Source: Kitasatospora cheerisanensis KCTC 2395 (lineage in GTDB: Bacteria; Actinomycetota; Actinomycetes; Streptomycetales; Streptomycetaceae). From it: a stretch of 33,870 bases of DNA. Location: positions 7,930,286 through 7,964,155 of the forward strand of contig NZ_KK853997.1 in the NCBI RefSeq assembly GCF_000696185.1, written 5' to 3'. The translations under genes were made by a program, and so were the position numbers. Below the pieces are notes generated by a model, which was not told the DNA's origin, did not search any database, and saw nothing but the letters and a program-made list of their open reading frames with translations. This document shows, piece after piece, positions 25,497 to 33,792 of this stretch (positions are counted from its first letter, which is position 1; each line of letters opens with the position of its first letter).

Positions 25497-26194
25497 ATCT
25501 CCCCCTGAGTAGACAAGCGAGCCCAGATTAGGCGCTCGATGAGAGGCGGGAAAGAGAACGTCCTCCGCTCCGTCGGGGCGTGGGGCGTGGCGAGGTGGCG
25601 TGAAGGGGCGCGGCCGGGCGCGCGGGACCGCTCGGGCCGAGTTTCAGGCGTTCCAGGTGTTCCTGGCGCCGGCGGGCACCAGAGGTGTGCCAGGCCGCGC
25701 GGCGCCGCCCGCGGACCCCGGGTTCGCGGGCGGGCGGGCGGGCGGCGCGGGGAGGGCCCTCGGCGCCGGGCCCCGCGTCGGCTGATAGGCCCTGCGCCGG
25801 CGCCGACAGCGAGCTCGCGGAAAAGCCGGAGCGGCATCCGAAAAATGCGCGAATGGCCCGCCGTGGCGGGCCCGTTGGCCCCGCCACCGACTGGAGCGAC
25901 AGCACGGCCACCACGGGCCGGCCGCGCCGGGCCATTCGCATTGACCAGCGGGCCCGGCCGCTGCGAAGGCGGCGCGGCCTGCCCGCTCCCCGCCGGCCGA
26001 CGGATCGTCAAACCGGGTCGCAGGCCCGACTTGTGACGGTTCGTATCCGGATGGGGCGGTGCACCCGAAATAGCGCGCTTTTCCCCGCTCGGGAATCCTC
26101 CGTCGACGGCCGCGGGCGAATTCCGATAGCTTGATCATGTTCGAATGATTACCCGCATCGAAATGTCCGAATTCTCGGCATGGGGAGGATAATT
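25497..26194. other. Gap upstream of cassette B
   Basis: This stretch of about 700 bp has no convincing gene: its open frames on both strands are Arg/Pro/Gly-rich. It holds a large inverted repeat (25849-25939) and, from about 26085 on, a less GC-rich stretch that leads into cassette B and should contain its promoter. It contains GATAGCTTGATCATG, TTCGAATG and CATCGAAATG elements, but I cannot assign boxes. Confidence 0.45.
25849..25939. repeat. Inverted repeat with nested hairpin
   Basis: GCGAATGGCCCG (25849-25860) and CGGGCCATTCGC (25928-25939) are perfect inverted 12-bp arms, and the match continues outward with a 2-base gap. Inside, a smaller GTGGCGGG/CCCGCCAC hairpin lies at about 25863-25887. 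The whole could fold into one structured RNA of about 90 bases. Confidence 0.55.
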
Positions 26195-28252
26195 TTGCGC
26201 AGAGTTAAGACGCCTGTTCCGTTGCTGGCGGCCCTGCTGGCAATACCGGGGGCGGTCGCCGCGACACCGGCGGCCGCGGAAGAGGCGCCGCCGCCGCTGG
26301 CCGTCGAGACGTTCGCGTACCCGGACGCGGCGAAGATCCTCGCGGAGCAGAGCCTCACGGTGAAGACCGGCGACGGGAACATCAAGCTGGCCGACTGCGC
26401 GTCGGAGTCGGGACTGGTCCGGGTGGTCCGCCAGGTGGCCAGCCCGGCCGAGGTCTGCTTCAAGGTCACCGGCCCGTCCGGCTACCTCGCGGTGGAGACC
26501 GCGAACGTCATCAACATCAAGGGCGACAGCCACGCGATCAAGGCGACGCTCAGCACCGACGGTGCCACGAGCAGCGTCGACATCGCGAAGAACAACTGGA
26601 CCCCGGTCGGCGAGGCCGACAACCAGACCGGCAACAAGCCCGCGATGCTGCTCGAACTGGTGGCCGGCGACGGCCCCGCCGCCCCGACGCCCACCCCGGA
26701 GTTCCCCGCCGTCGGCGCGCTCGCCGTCGGCGCCCCCGGCCGGGCCGCCTCCCGCGGCTGCACCGGCACCCTGGTCGACCCGCAGTGGGTGCTGACCTCC
26801 ACCGGCTGCATCGCCGACCCGTTCCGTCCCAACGCCGACCTTCCGATCTTCAACCAGGGCACCCCGGCGACCAGGACGACCTTCACCGTCGGCGGACACA
26901 CCGTCGACGTCGCCGAGTTCGGCACCCACACGGACCGCAAGGCCGTGCTGGCCCGCCTCGCCACGCCGGTCACCGACGTCACCCCGCTCAAGATCGCCGC
27001 GAGCGCCCCCGCTGCCGGCGACACCCTGAAGGCCGCCGGCTTCGGCCGCAACGCCACCTCGTGGTGGAGCGCCGCCCCCCGCACCACCACGCAGACCGTC
27101 GGCACGCTCTCCGCCACCGACATCGACCTCGCGCCGGCCGCCGGCGCGGCACCGATCTGCGCCGGTGACACCGGAGCCCCGCTGGTCAACGCCGCCGGAA
27201 CGATCAGCGGCGTCGTCTCGCGCGCCTGGCAGGGCGGCTGCGCCGGCACGGCCTCGGCACAGAACGGCGCCCGGGCGATCCGGGCGGACGGCCTCGGCTC
27301 CTGGCTGCTCGCGGCCCGTGCCACCGATCCCGGCTGGAAGGCGTCCGTGCTCGTCAACGGCGGCAACGGCGCGCTCTACCGGGCGGTGCGCCTCGCCGAC
27401 GGCAGCACCACCGACTTCACCGACATCCAGGCCCGCACCGGCGCCTCGGGCGGCGTGAAGGCGTTCGCGGAGACCGGCGTCAACAACGAGACCCACCTCT
27501 TCGCGCTCGGCAACGACGGCCACCTGTGGCACTCCGCGCTCCGCCCCGAGCGGCCCTGGCCGGCCGCCGCCGTCATCGCGAGCCCGCGCACCGACCTGAC
27601 CGGCAGCGGCCGGACGCTGACCGGCATCACCGCGGTCTCCGCCGTGTCCATCGGCTGGGACCTGCACGTGGTCGTCGTCGCCGACGGCAAGGTCCACCAC
27701 ACCATGCGCGACAGCAACGGCACCTGGAGCGGCTGGGGCGACGTGCAGACGGTCGCCGGATCGATCGGCACCGTCACCACCGTCGCCATCGCGGGCGTCG
27801 GCAACGAACTGCAGGTCGTCGCCGTCGCCGGCGGCAAGGCGTACCACACCGTCCGCGCCGCCGCCGGCACCTGGAGCGGCTGGGGCGACGTCGCCCAGGC
27901 CGCCGGGGCGACCGGCCCGATCAGCGGCGTCACCGTCGCCGGGTCGGGCAACGACGCGCACATCGCGGTGCTGGTCGACAACGGAGCCCGGCAGTTCCAC
28001 ACCATTCGCCGCGCCGACCGGACCTGGCAGCCGTTCGCCGACCTGGCCGGCGTCTGGGGCGGCCTCACCGCCACCTCGATCAGCGCCTCGACGGTCGACG
28101 GACAGGTCCAGTTCACCGTCACCACCGGAGACGACCGCCTGCTGTGGACGGCCCGCAGGGCCGACGCGACCTGGGCCCAGGTCACCGCGCTGAACCTCGC
28201 CGGCACCTCCGGCGCCCACAACCGGAGCGCCGTCACCGGCTACATCGTCTGA
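26195..28252 (+). CDS. Secreted trypsin-fold pseudoprotease with beta-propeller lectin (B)
   Basis: The 685-residue product is a paralogue of pseudoprotease A. It has a signal peptide (1-28), the same N-terminal domain (35-160) and a trypsin-like domain (about 170-375). It ends not in ricin repeats but in a PLL-like beta-propeller lectin (about 380-685) with repeated motifs such as HTMRDSNGTWSGWGDV and HTVRAAAGTWSGWGDV. All three catalytic positions are lost: VLTSTGC has Gly204 for His, DRKAVLARL has Lys249 for Asp, and CAGDTGAP has Thr326 for Ser. An ATG five codons upstream (26180) is in frame, but the TTG at 26195 is preferred. GGAGG lies six bases before it, and the first 50 residues then align with pseudoprotease A without a gap. 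Toxin B follows 171 bp downstream. Confidence 0.85.
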   Translation: MRRVKTPVPLLAALLAIPGAVAATPAAAEEAPPPLAVETFAYPDAAKILAEQSLTVKTGDGNIKLADCASESGLVRVVRQVASPAEVCFKVTGPSGYLAVETANVINIKGDSHAIKATLSTDGATSSVDIAKNNWTPVGEADNQTGNKPAMLLELVAGDGPAAPTPTPEFPAVGALAVGAPGRAASRGCTGTLVDPQWVLTSTGCIADPFRPNADLPIFNQGTPATRTTFTVGGHTVDVAEFGTHTDRKAVLARLATPVTDVTPLKIAASAPAAGDTLKAAGFGRNATSWWSAAPRTTTQTVGTLSATDIDLAPAAGAAPICAGDTGAPLVNAAGTISGVVSRAWQGGCAGTASAQNGARAIRADGLGSWLLAARATDPGWKASVLVNGGNGALYRAVRLADGSTTDFTDIQARTGASGGVKAFAETGVNNETHLFALGNDGHLWHSALRPERPWPAAAVIASPRTDLTGSGRTLTGITAVSAVSIGWDLHVVVVADGKVHHTMRDSNGTWSGWGDVQTVAGSIGTVTTVAIAGVGNELQVVAVAGGKAYHTVRAAAGTWSGWGDVAQAAGATGPISGVTVAGSGNDAHIAVLVDNGARQFHTIRRADRTWQPFADLAGVWGGLTATSISASTVDGQVQFTVTTGDDRLLWTARRADATWAQVTALNLAGTSGAHNRSAVTGYIV

Positions 28253-28266
28253 CCCCGCCCGTGCAC

Positions 28267-28304
28267 CCGGCGGCGGCCGCGACACCCGTCGCGACCGCCG
28301 CCGG
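28267..28304 (+). terminator. Hairpin between pseudoprotease B and toxin B
   Basis: CCGGCGGCGG (28267-28276) pairs with CCGCCGCCGG (28295-28304), and GCGAC (28279-28283) pairs with GTCGC (28288-28292) inside a 2x2 internal loop, giving a 15-bp stem. It starts 15 bp after the stop. It holds the same position as the hairpin in cassette A but has a different sequence. Confidence 0.65.
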
Positions 28305-28423
28305 TCGCGGGTCCGCCCGCAGCACCGGCACGTCGACCCAGCGGCCGCACGGGCCTGCCCGGCCGATCCGACACGATCGGCCGGACCCGGGCCGCACGAA
28401 CCCGAGAGGATTCCGGATCTTCG

Positions 28424-31400
28424 ATGAAGATCACCAGACCACACCAGGCCCTACGCCTGCGCGCCGCCGTCGGGTTGGCGTTCGGCGGCCTGCTCGGCAG
28501 CCTGCTGGCCGCGCCGGCCGCGGCCGACAGCCCGCCGCCGATCGGGCCGGTCGCCGACCGCGTCTCCGCCGTGGCCGCGTGGAAGGCGGGCGGACCGGTC
28601 GTCAGGCGGGCCGCCGAGACCGCGCTGGCCGGCTCCGACGCCGACGTGGCCGCGTTCCTGGCCACCGGCCGCGCGGCCGCGTCCGAGCAGGACCTGCGCG
28701 CCCGCGTCGAGGAACTCGTCGCGGGCTCCGGCCCCTGGGTGCGGGACGCCGCGCGGAAGGCCCTCGCCGGCTCCGCGGCCGACGTGCAGGCGTTCGTCGA
28801 CGGCGGCTACAAGCGGCCGTTCGAGGACGACCAGCGGCTGCAGCTGTCGCAGATCATGTCCTCCGGCGGGCCGGCCGTGCGCAAGGCCGCCGGTCTCGCG
28901 CTGGACGGCAGCAACGACGACGTCAACGCGTTCCTGACGACCGGTCAGTACCGGGCGCAGGAGGACGACGACCGGCTGAAGCTGTCCCAGCTGATGTCCA
29001 GCGGCGGACCGGAGGTCAAGAAGGCCGCCGGCACTGCCCTGGACGGCACCATCGACGACGTCCGGGAGTTCCTGCGCTACGGCTACCAGACCGCCGCCGC
29101 GCACGACGCCGAAACCCTGAACATCGCCCAGCTCGCGGACCTCACCAAGAACGCCGCCGACCAGGCCGGCGAGCAGTCCCGCGCGGCGAAGGACGCCGCC
29201 GCCAAGGCCGTCGACGCGAGCGCGCTGGCCAAGCAGGCCGCACAGCGCGCCGCCGACGAGACCCGGCAGGCCCAGGGCGAGGCGAAGAAGGCCTCCAACG
29301 CGGCCGGCAAGGCCGCCGACGCCGCCGACCGGGCCGCCAAGGCCGCCCAGACCGCCTCCCGGGCGGCCACCAGCGCCAACGAGGCCGCCCGCCAGGCCGC
29401 CTCCGCGGCCGCCGACGCCGCCCGGGCCTCCGGCCTCGCCGGCGAGGCCGCCGCCAAGGCCCAGGCCGCGGCCGGCCGGGCCGGGAGCAACGCCGCGGAC
29501 GCCGCGGCCGCCAGGGACGCGGCGGTCGTCGCGCGCAAGGCCGCCGCCGACGCCAAGACCGCCGGCGAGGCCGCGCAGTGGGCCGGCCGCGCCACCCAGC
29601 AGGCCAACGAGGCCACCTCGGCGGCAAAGCTGGCCGGCGACAACGCCCAGGCCGCCGCCGACGCCGCACTGGAGGCGGCCACCCAATCCGGGGTGACCAG
29701 CGAGGCCGCGGAACGCGCCCGCCGGGCCGCCGACCGCGCCCGGTCGGCCGCCGCCGAGGCGCGCCGTGCCTCGGCCGCCACCGCGAAGATCTCCGCCGAG
29801 GCGAAGGCCGCCGCCGACGAGGCCCAACGCGCCTCCAACGCCTCCGCCGCCCACGCCGAAGCGGCCGCCGCCGCGGCCGAGCAGGCCGCCGCCCACGCGG
29901 CGAGGCCGCCACCGCCGCCGACACCGCGAAGGCCGCCGCCGAGGCGGCCCGGACCGCCGCCGACACCGCCGCCCAGACGGCGGAGCAGGCCCACAAGGTC
30001 ACCGACATCGCCCGCGCCTCGGACGCCGAGCGGCTGGCCGCCGAACAGGCCGCCCAGACGGCCGTCGCCGAGCAGGCCTACTTCGAGGAGGCCCGCAAGG
30101 CCAAGGACGCGGCCTGGGAGTCCGGCAAGGCCACGGCGCTCGCCGCCGACACCCAGCGCCTGCTCACCGAGGCCACCGCCGCCGGCACCGACCGGGCGAC
30201 GGCCGTCACCAAGGGCCGGCTGGCCGCCACCCGGCTGCTCAGCACCGGCGGACCCTGGGTCCAGGGCGCCGCGCAGAGCGCCCTGGAGGGCCACGACGCC
30301 GACGTCATGGCCTTCCTGACGACGGATCTGGAGACCGCGAAGCTCCGCGACGACCGCGCCAGCGTCACCGCCCAGGCCCTCGCCGCCACCAAGATCGAGC
30401 AGCGGCTGGCCGCCGAGACGGCCGCGGTCGGCACCCCGGAGCAAGTGCGGGCGTTCCTCGCGACCGGCGCCTATCCGGGCAAGGACGACGACGACCGGCT
30501 GGCCCTGTCGAAGATCATGTCCTCCGGCGGGCCGCGGGTGCGGGAAGCCGCCGGCAAGGCGCTGGACGGCACCATCGACGACGTCCGCGCGTTCCTCGCC
30601 ACCGGCCAGTACGCCGCGCGCGACGACGACAACCGGCTGCTGGTCTCCCAGGCCATCTCCGCCGGCGGGCCCGAGGTCCAGGCCGCGGCCCGGGCCGTCA
30701 TGTCCGGCCCGACCTCCGGCCTCCAGCCGTTCCTGTCCATCGGCCTGGCCAAGGCCCAGCAGCGCGACGCCGTGACCGCGGCCCACGTCGCCACCGTCGC
30801 CGCCTACCTGCAGGACATCGACGGCAACACCGCCCTGGCAAGCCAGTACGCGGCCGAAGCAGCGGCGGCCTACGCCACCGCCCGCGGCGCCAGCGACGAG
30901 GCCAAGGCCTACGCCGGCCAGGCCCGGACCTCCGCGGACGAGGCGGCGGCCTGGGCCTCGCAGGCCGCCGAGTCCGCCCGCCAGGCCAGGGCGTCCGCCG
31001 ACCGGGCCGCCGGGTACGCCAAGCAGGCCCGCGCGTCCGCCGCCAGCGCGGACGCCGCCGCCCACCGCGCCGAGTACTCGGCTGCCGCCGCCGGCAGCTA
31101 CGAGGCGAAGGCCAAGCAGTTCGCCGCCGACGCCCAGGACGCCAAGACCAAGGCGCAGGCCTCCGCCACCGCGGCCGGAAAGAGCGCCGAGGAGGCCCAG
31201 CAGGCCGCCCGGGACGCCGCGGCCGAGGTCGGCCGCAAGCAGCAGGCCGACAACGACGACGGAAAGCTGCAGAACGAGACCGCCGTCGTCGACAGCCTCG
31301 GCAGGGTCTCGTACATCGTGATGGTGCCGCGGCCCGACGTGAAGTACAGCTACACCGAGCACGGGTCGCACTGCGTCGAGTACGACCCCGAGTTCATGGC

Positions 31401-32862
31401 CGTCCTGCTCAGCAACTGGAGGGAGGAGGGCAAGAACCTCGTCTGCGACCAACCCGTGACCGTCAAGGCCACGGGCACGCTCGACTACTTCCTCAAGACC
31501 TGCCCCGAACCGGGCCTCGCCATCGCGACCTGCCTCGGCCGGTACTCGACCTGGGAGACCGTCCTCGTCGACAGCCAGACGCTGACCGACGTCACCTACG
31601 AGGCCACGGTCAAGAAGCAGTACAAGAGCACCAACCAGATGATCTTCGAAGCGCTCACCGGCGACTTCGTCAAGTGCTGGAACAACCCCGGGGTCAACGC
31701 GTCCTGCGCGTGGGCCGCCTCCAACTTCATCCCGTGGGGCACGCTCGCCAAGGGCGTCAAGGGCATCGCCGCCTTCCGCCTCGCCCTGGAGACCGGCATC
31801 GGGCTGGAGGACGCGAAACTCGCCGTCCAGGCGAGCCTCGACGGGTACAAGGCCGGCGCCGCCGCCAAGCTCACCCAGGCCGCCGACCTGATCGAAGCGG
31901 TCCGCGCCTCCCTGCGCAGCGGCGTCGGAATCGACGAGGCCCTCGCCGCGATCCGCGCCAACCCGTACGTGGACCGCGCGCTCGTGGAGCGGATGGAAGC
32001 GGCCCGCAACGCCCTCGCCAAGTGCAAGACGCGCCCCAACAGCTTCCTCGCCGGCACCCCCGTCCTGATGGCCGACCGCACCACCCGGCCCATCGAGACG
32101 GTCCGGGTCGGCGACCGGGTGCTCGCCACCGACCCGGTCACCGGCGAGACCGGGGCCCGCACCGTCACCGCGACGATCCGCACCCCCGACGACCGCGAGT
32201 TCACCGAACTGACCGTCCGGGGCCAGGACGGCGCCACCGGCGCCCTCACCGGCACCGACCACCACCCCTTCTGGGTGGAGAACCGGCAGGCCTGGGCCGA
32301 CGCCGCCGCCGTGCTCCCCGGGGACACGCTGCGCACCGACACCGGCGCCGCCGTCCAGGTCGCGTCCGTGCGCCACTGGACCGGCCTGGAGCCCGCCTAC
32401 AACCTGTCCGTGGACGGGCTGCACACCTACTACGTGCAGGCCGGCGGCACCGCCGTCCTGGTCCACAACACCGAGATCTGCGAGTACTACGGGGACTACA
32501 CCACCGACGGCACCGAGCTCATCGGCACCCTGGAGGACGGCGCACTCTCCATGGTCGTCATCCGCGGGGCGAGCACGACCCCGGGCTGGCAGATGTTCGA
32601 CGAGGTCATGGCGCACTTCAAGCCCGAGAACGTCCGCAGGTTCGACGCGGACTGGGGCGTGGCCCTCGACTCGAACCTGAAGGAGTTCAACGAGAACCTG
32701 CTGAAAGGCATGAGCCTCAAGGACGCCGCCCGCAACACCTTCTCCGGACGCAACTGCGCCCGCTACGGACTGACCGAGGTCGAGATCGACTCGTCCATGC
32801 TGGTCGGCACACCCGGCCACTACACCAAGGCAGCACCGAAGTTCACCCGCCCGACGGGCTGA
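28424..32862 (+). pseudogene. ALF-repeat/HINT polymorphic toxin with a single-base frameshift (toxin B)
   Basis: This is a paralogue of toxin A. From the ATG at 28424 the frame gives a signal peptide, four ALF repeats and an Ala-rich coiled coil, then loses sense after Ala492. The other frame resumes with the matching sequence (GEAATAADTAKAAAEAAR) at about 29902 and runs to the TGA at 32860-32862. One missing G near 29898-29901 (GCGGCGAG where the paralogue implies GCGGGCGAG) explains it. Corrected, the protein has about 1479 residues: second ALF block, coiled coil, pre-toxin region (CAWAASNFIPWGTLAKG), HINT domain (about 1201-1349, Cys1201 to HN) and a 130-residue tip unlike that of toxin A (MVVIRGASTTPGWQMF, FNENLLKGMSLKDAARNTF). 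The tip has no function I can name. It is either a decayed gene or a sequence error. Confidence 0.82.
30461..30735 (+). repeat. Inverted repeat copy B (ALF core shared with toxin A)
   Basis: This is the partner of 19430-19705 on the opposite strand, almost identical over the ALF block. It lies downstream of the frameshift, in the frame that continues to the toxin B tip. Confidence 0.8.
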
Positions 32863-32872
32863 CCCGTCCGAC

Positions 32873-32916
32873 CCGAAGGCCCGGCCCCGCTGTTGCAGCG
32901 GGTGCCGGGCCTTCGG
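32873..32916. terminator. Bidirectional hairpin between toxin B and a convergent gene
   Basis: CCGAAGGCCCGGCCCCGCTG (32873-32892) pairs with CAGCGGG and GCCGGGCCTTCGG (ending 32916) around a TTG loop, with a one-base bulge. It starts 10 bp after the toxin B stop and ends 9 bp before the stop of the minus-strand gene, so it can serve both. Confidence 0.85.
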
Positions 32917-32925
32917 GCTGCCGAC

Positions 32926-33129
32926 TCAGGTGTAGACGCCCTCGCTGTACTCCTCGCGGGTCAACCGGAACCGGTCGGGCTGCTCGCGCCGCAACACCTC
33001 GTACCGCTCCGTGAAGACGTCGAGCGCGCCGTGCAGACTGCAGCCGCGCACCTGACGGATCGTCCGCAGCGCGGCGCCGATCCGACGCTCGAAGATGTCC
33101 AGGTCGACGCTGTCCGGTAGCTGCTCCAC
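32926..33129 (-). CDS. Small conserved actinobacterial protein of unknown function
   Basis: The 67-residue protein opens with SVDLDIFERRIGAALRTIRQ, then CSLHGALDVFTERYEVLR and a closing EEYSEGVYT. This resembles a family of 60-70-residue Streptomyces hypothetical proteins with the same spacing of the DLDxFE and ERYEFLR-type helices. The frame is open to 33249, but the GTG at 33129 is chosen because the conserved part starts there. TACCCT lies seven bases before it, as for a leaderless transcript, and no ribosome site is seen. It converges on toxin B, so it is badly placed to be that toxin's immunity gene. Confidence 0.65.
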   Translation of the reverse strand: MEQLPDSVDLDIFERRIGAALRTIRQVRGCSLHGALDVFTERYEVLRREQPDRFRLTREEYSEGVYT

Positions 33130-33255
33130 AGGCCAGAGGGTAGCAGCGGCGCCGCACCCGCCCGCGCCGGGACGACGCGGTGCCCGTCCGGGTTCGGCCC
33201 CGACGCGCTCGGTCTCCGGTGCAGGCCGCCGAGGTGCGGCGCGGGGCACATGCGG

Positions 33256-33792
33256 TCACTGCCGGCGGCGAGACCTCAGAGCGTGCAGCCCCGCGTGCAC
33301 CGCGCACGCCGCCAACGCCCCCGGCGGTGCCAGCGTGAGCCCCAGGTAGACGTCCTTCAGGCCGAGCGGAGGCGCGCACGGGCCGGCCCCGAGCACGCAG
33401 ACCAAGGTCCTCAGCAGCGGGAGCCACCCCATCACCGCGAGCGCCCCGGAGCCGTAGGCCGCGAGCAGGCCCCGGACGATCGGCAACGGCGCGTAGTCGC
33501 GGGTCGCCCACCAGGCCGCCGTGAGCTGGGCGGCGCAGGTCAGCACGATCAGCCCCCGGAACGGGGAATCCATCAGCAGCGTCATGAGGACGCCCAGCGC
33601 GGACGCGGCGAGGCCGACGGGAACCCCCAGCCGGACCAGGGGCCCGGCAGTCGGCCGGGGAGGGCCGAAACCGGCGGCCGGCCGCCTTCGCGCCGCACGC
33701 CCGGCGACGTACCGCCCGGCGACCGGTATCAGCACCGCCGTCACCGTCAGCGGAGTCAGGGCGGACGCGGCGACGCGGGCGGATTGGAGCAC
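33256..33792 (-). CDS. Four-helix membrane protein of unknown function
   Basis: The 178-residue protein has four likely membrane helices: one near the start (LTPLTVTAVLIPVAG), then LGVPVGLAASALGVLMTLL, a pair around LIVLTCAAQLTAAWW and GLLAAYGSGALAVMGWLPLL, and a weaker one near PPGALAACAVHAGL. It ends in an Arg-rich tail. There is no recognised motif. The GTG start at 33792 has no ribosome site, and the codons just upstream (FVLSL) also read as membrane helix up to a TAG at 33813-33811. The true protein may therefore start earlier and be broken by a frameshift near 33810. Confidence 0.6.
   Translation of the reverse strand: MLQSARVAASALTPLTVTAVLIPVAGRYVAGRAARRRPAAGFGPPRPTAGPLVRLGVPVGLAASALGVLMTLLMDSPFRGLIVLTCAAQLTAAWWATRDYAPLPIVRGLLAAYGSGALAVMGWLPLLRTLVCVLGAGPCAPPLGLKDVYLGLTLAPPGALAACAVHAGLHALRSRRRQ

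Noticed and set aside
25493..26036. Overlapping open frames on both strands upstream of cassette B
   Set aside because: All are Arg/Pro/Ala-rich without starts or family motifs, and they mutually overlap.
29890..29910. Programmed ribosomal frameshift in toxin B
   Set aside because: There is no slippery heptamer or supporting stimulator, and the paralogue has a single intact frame at the same point. A one-base deletion is simpler.
29083..32820. Minus-strand frame of about 1245 codons across toxin B
   Set aside because: It is antisense to a region clearly homologous to toxin A, and its composition is that of a shadow frame.
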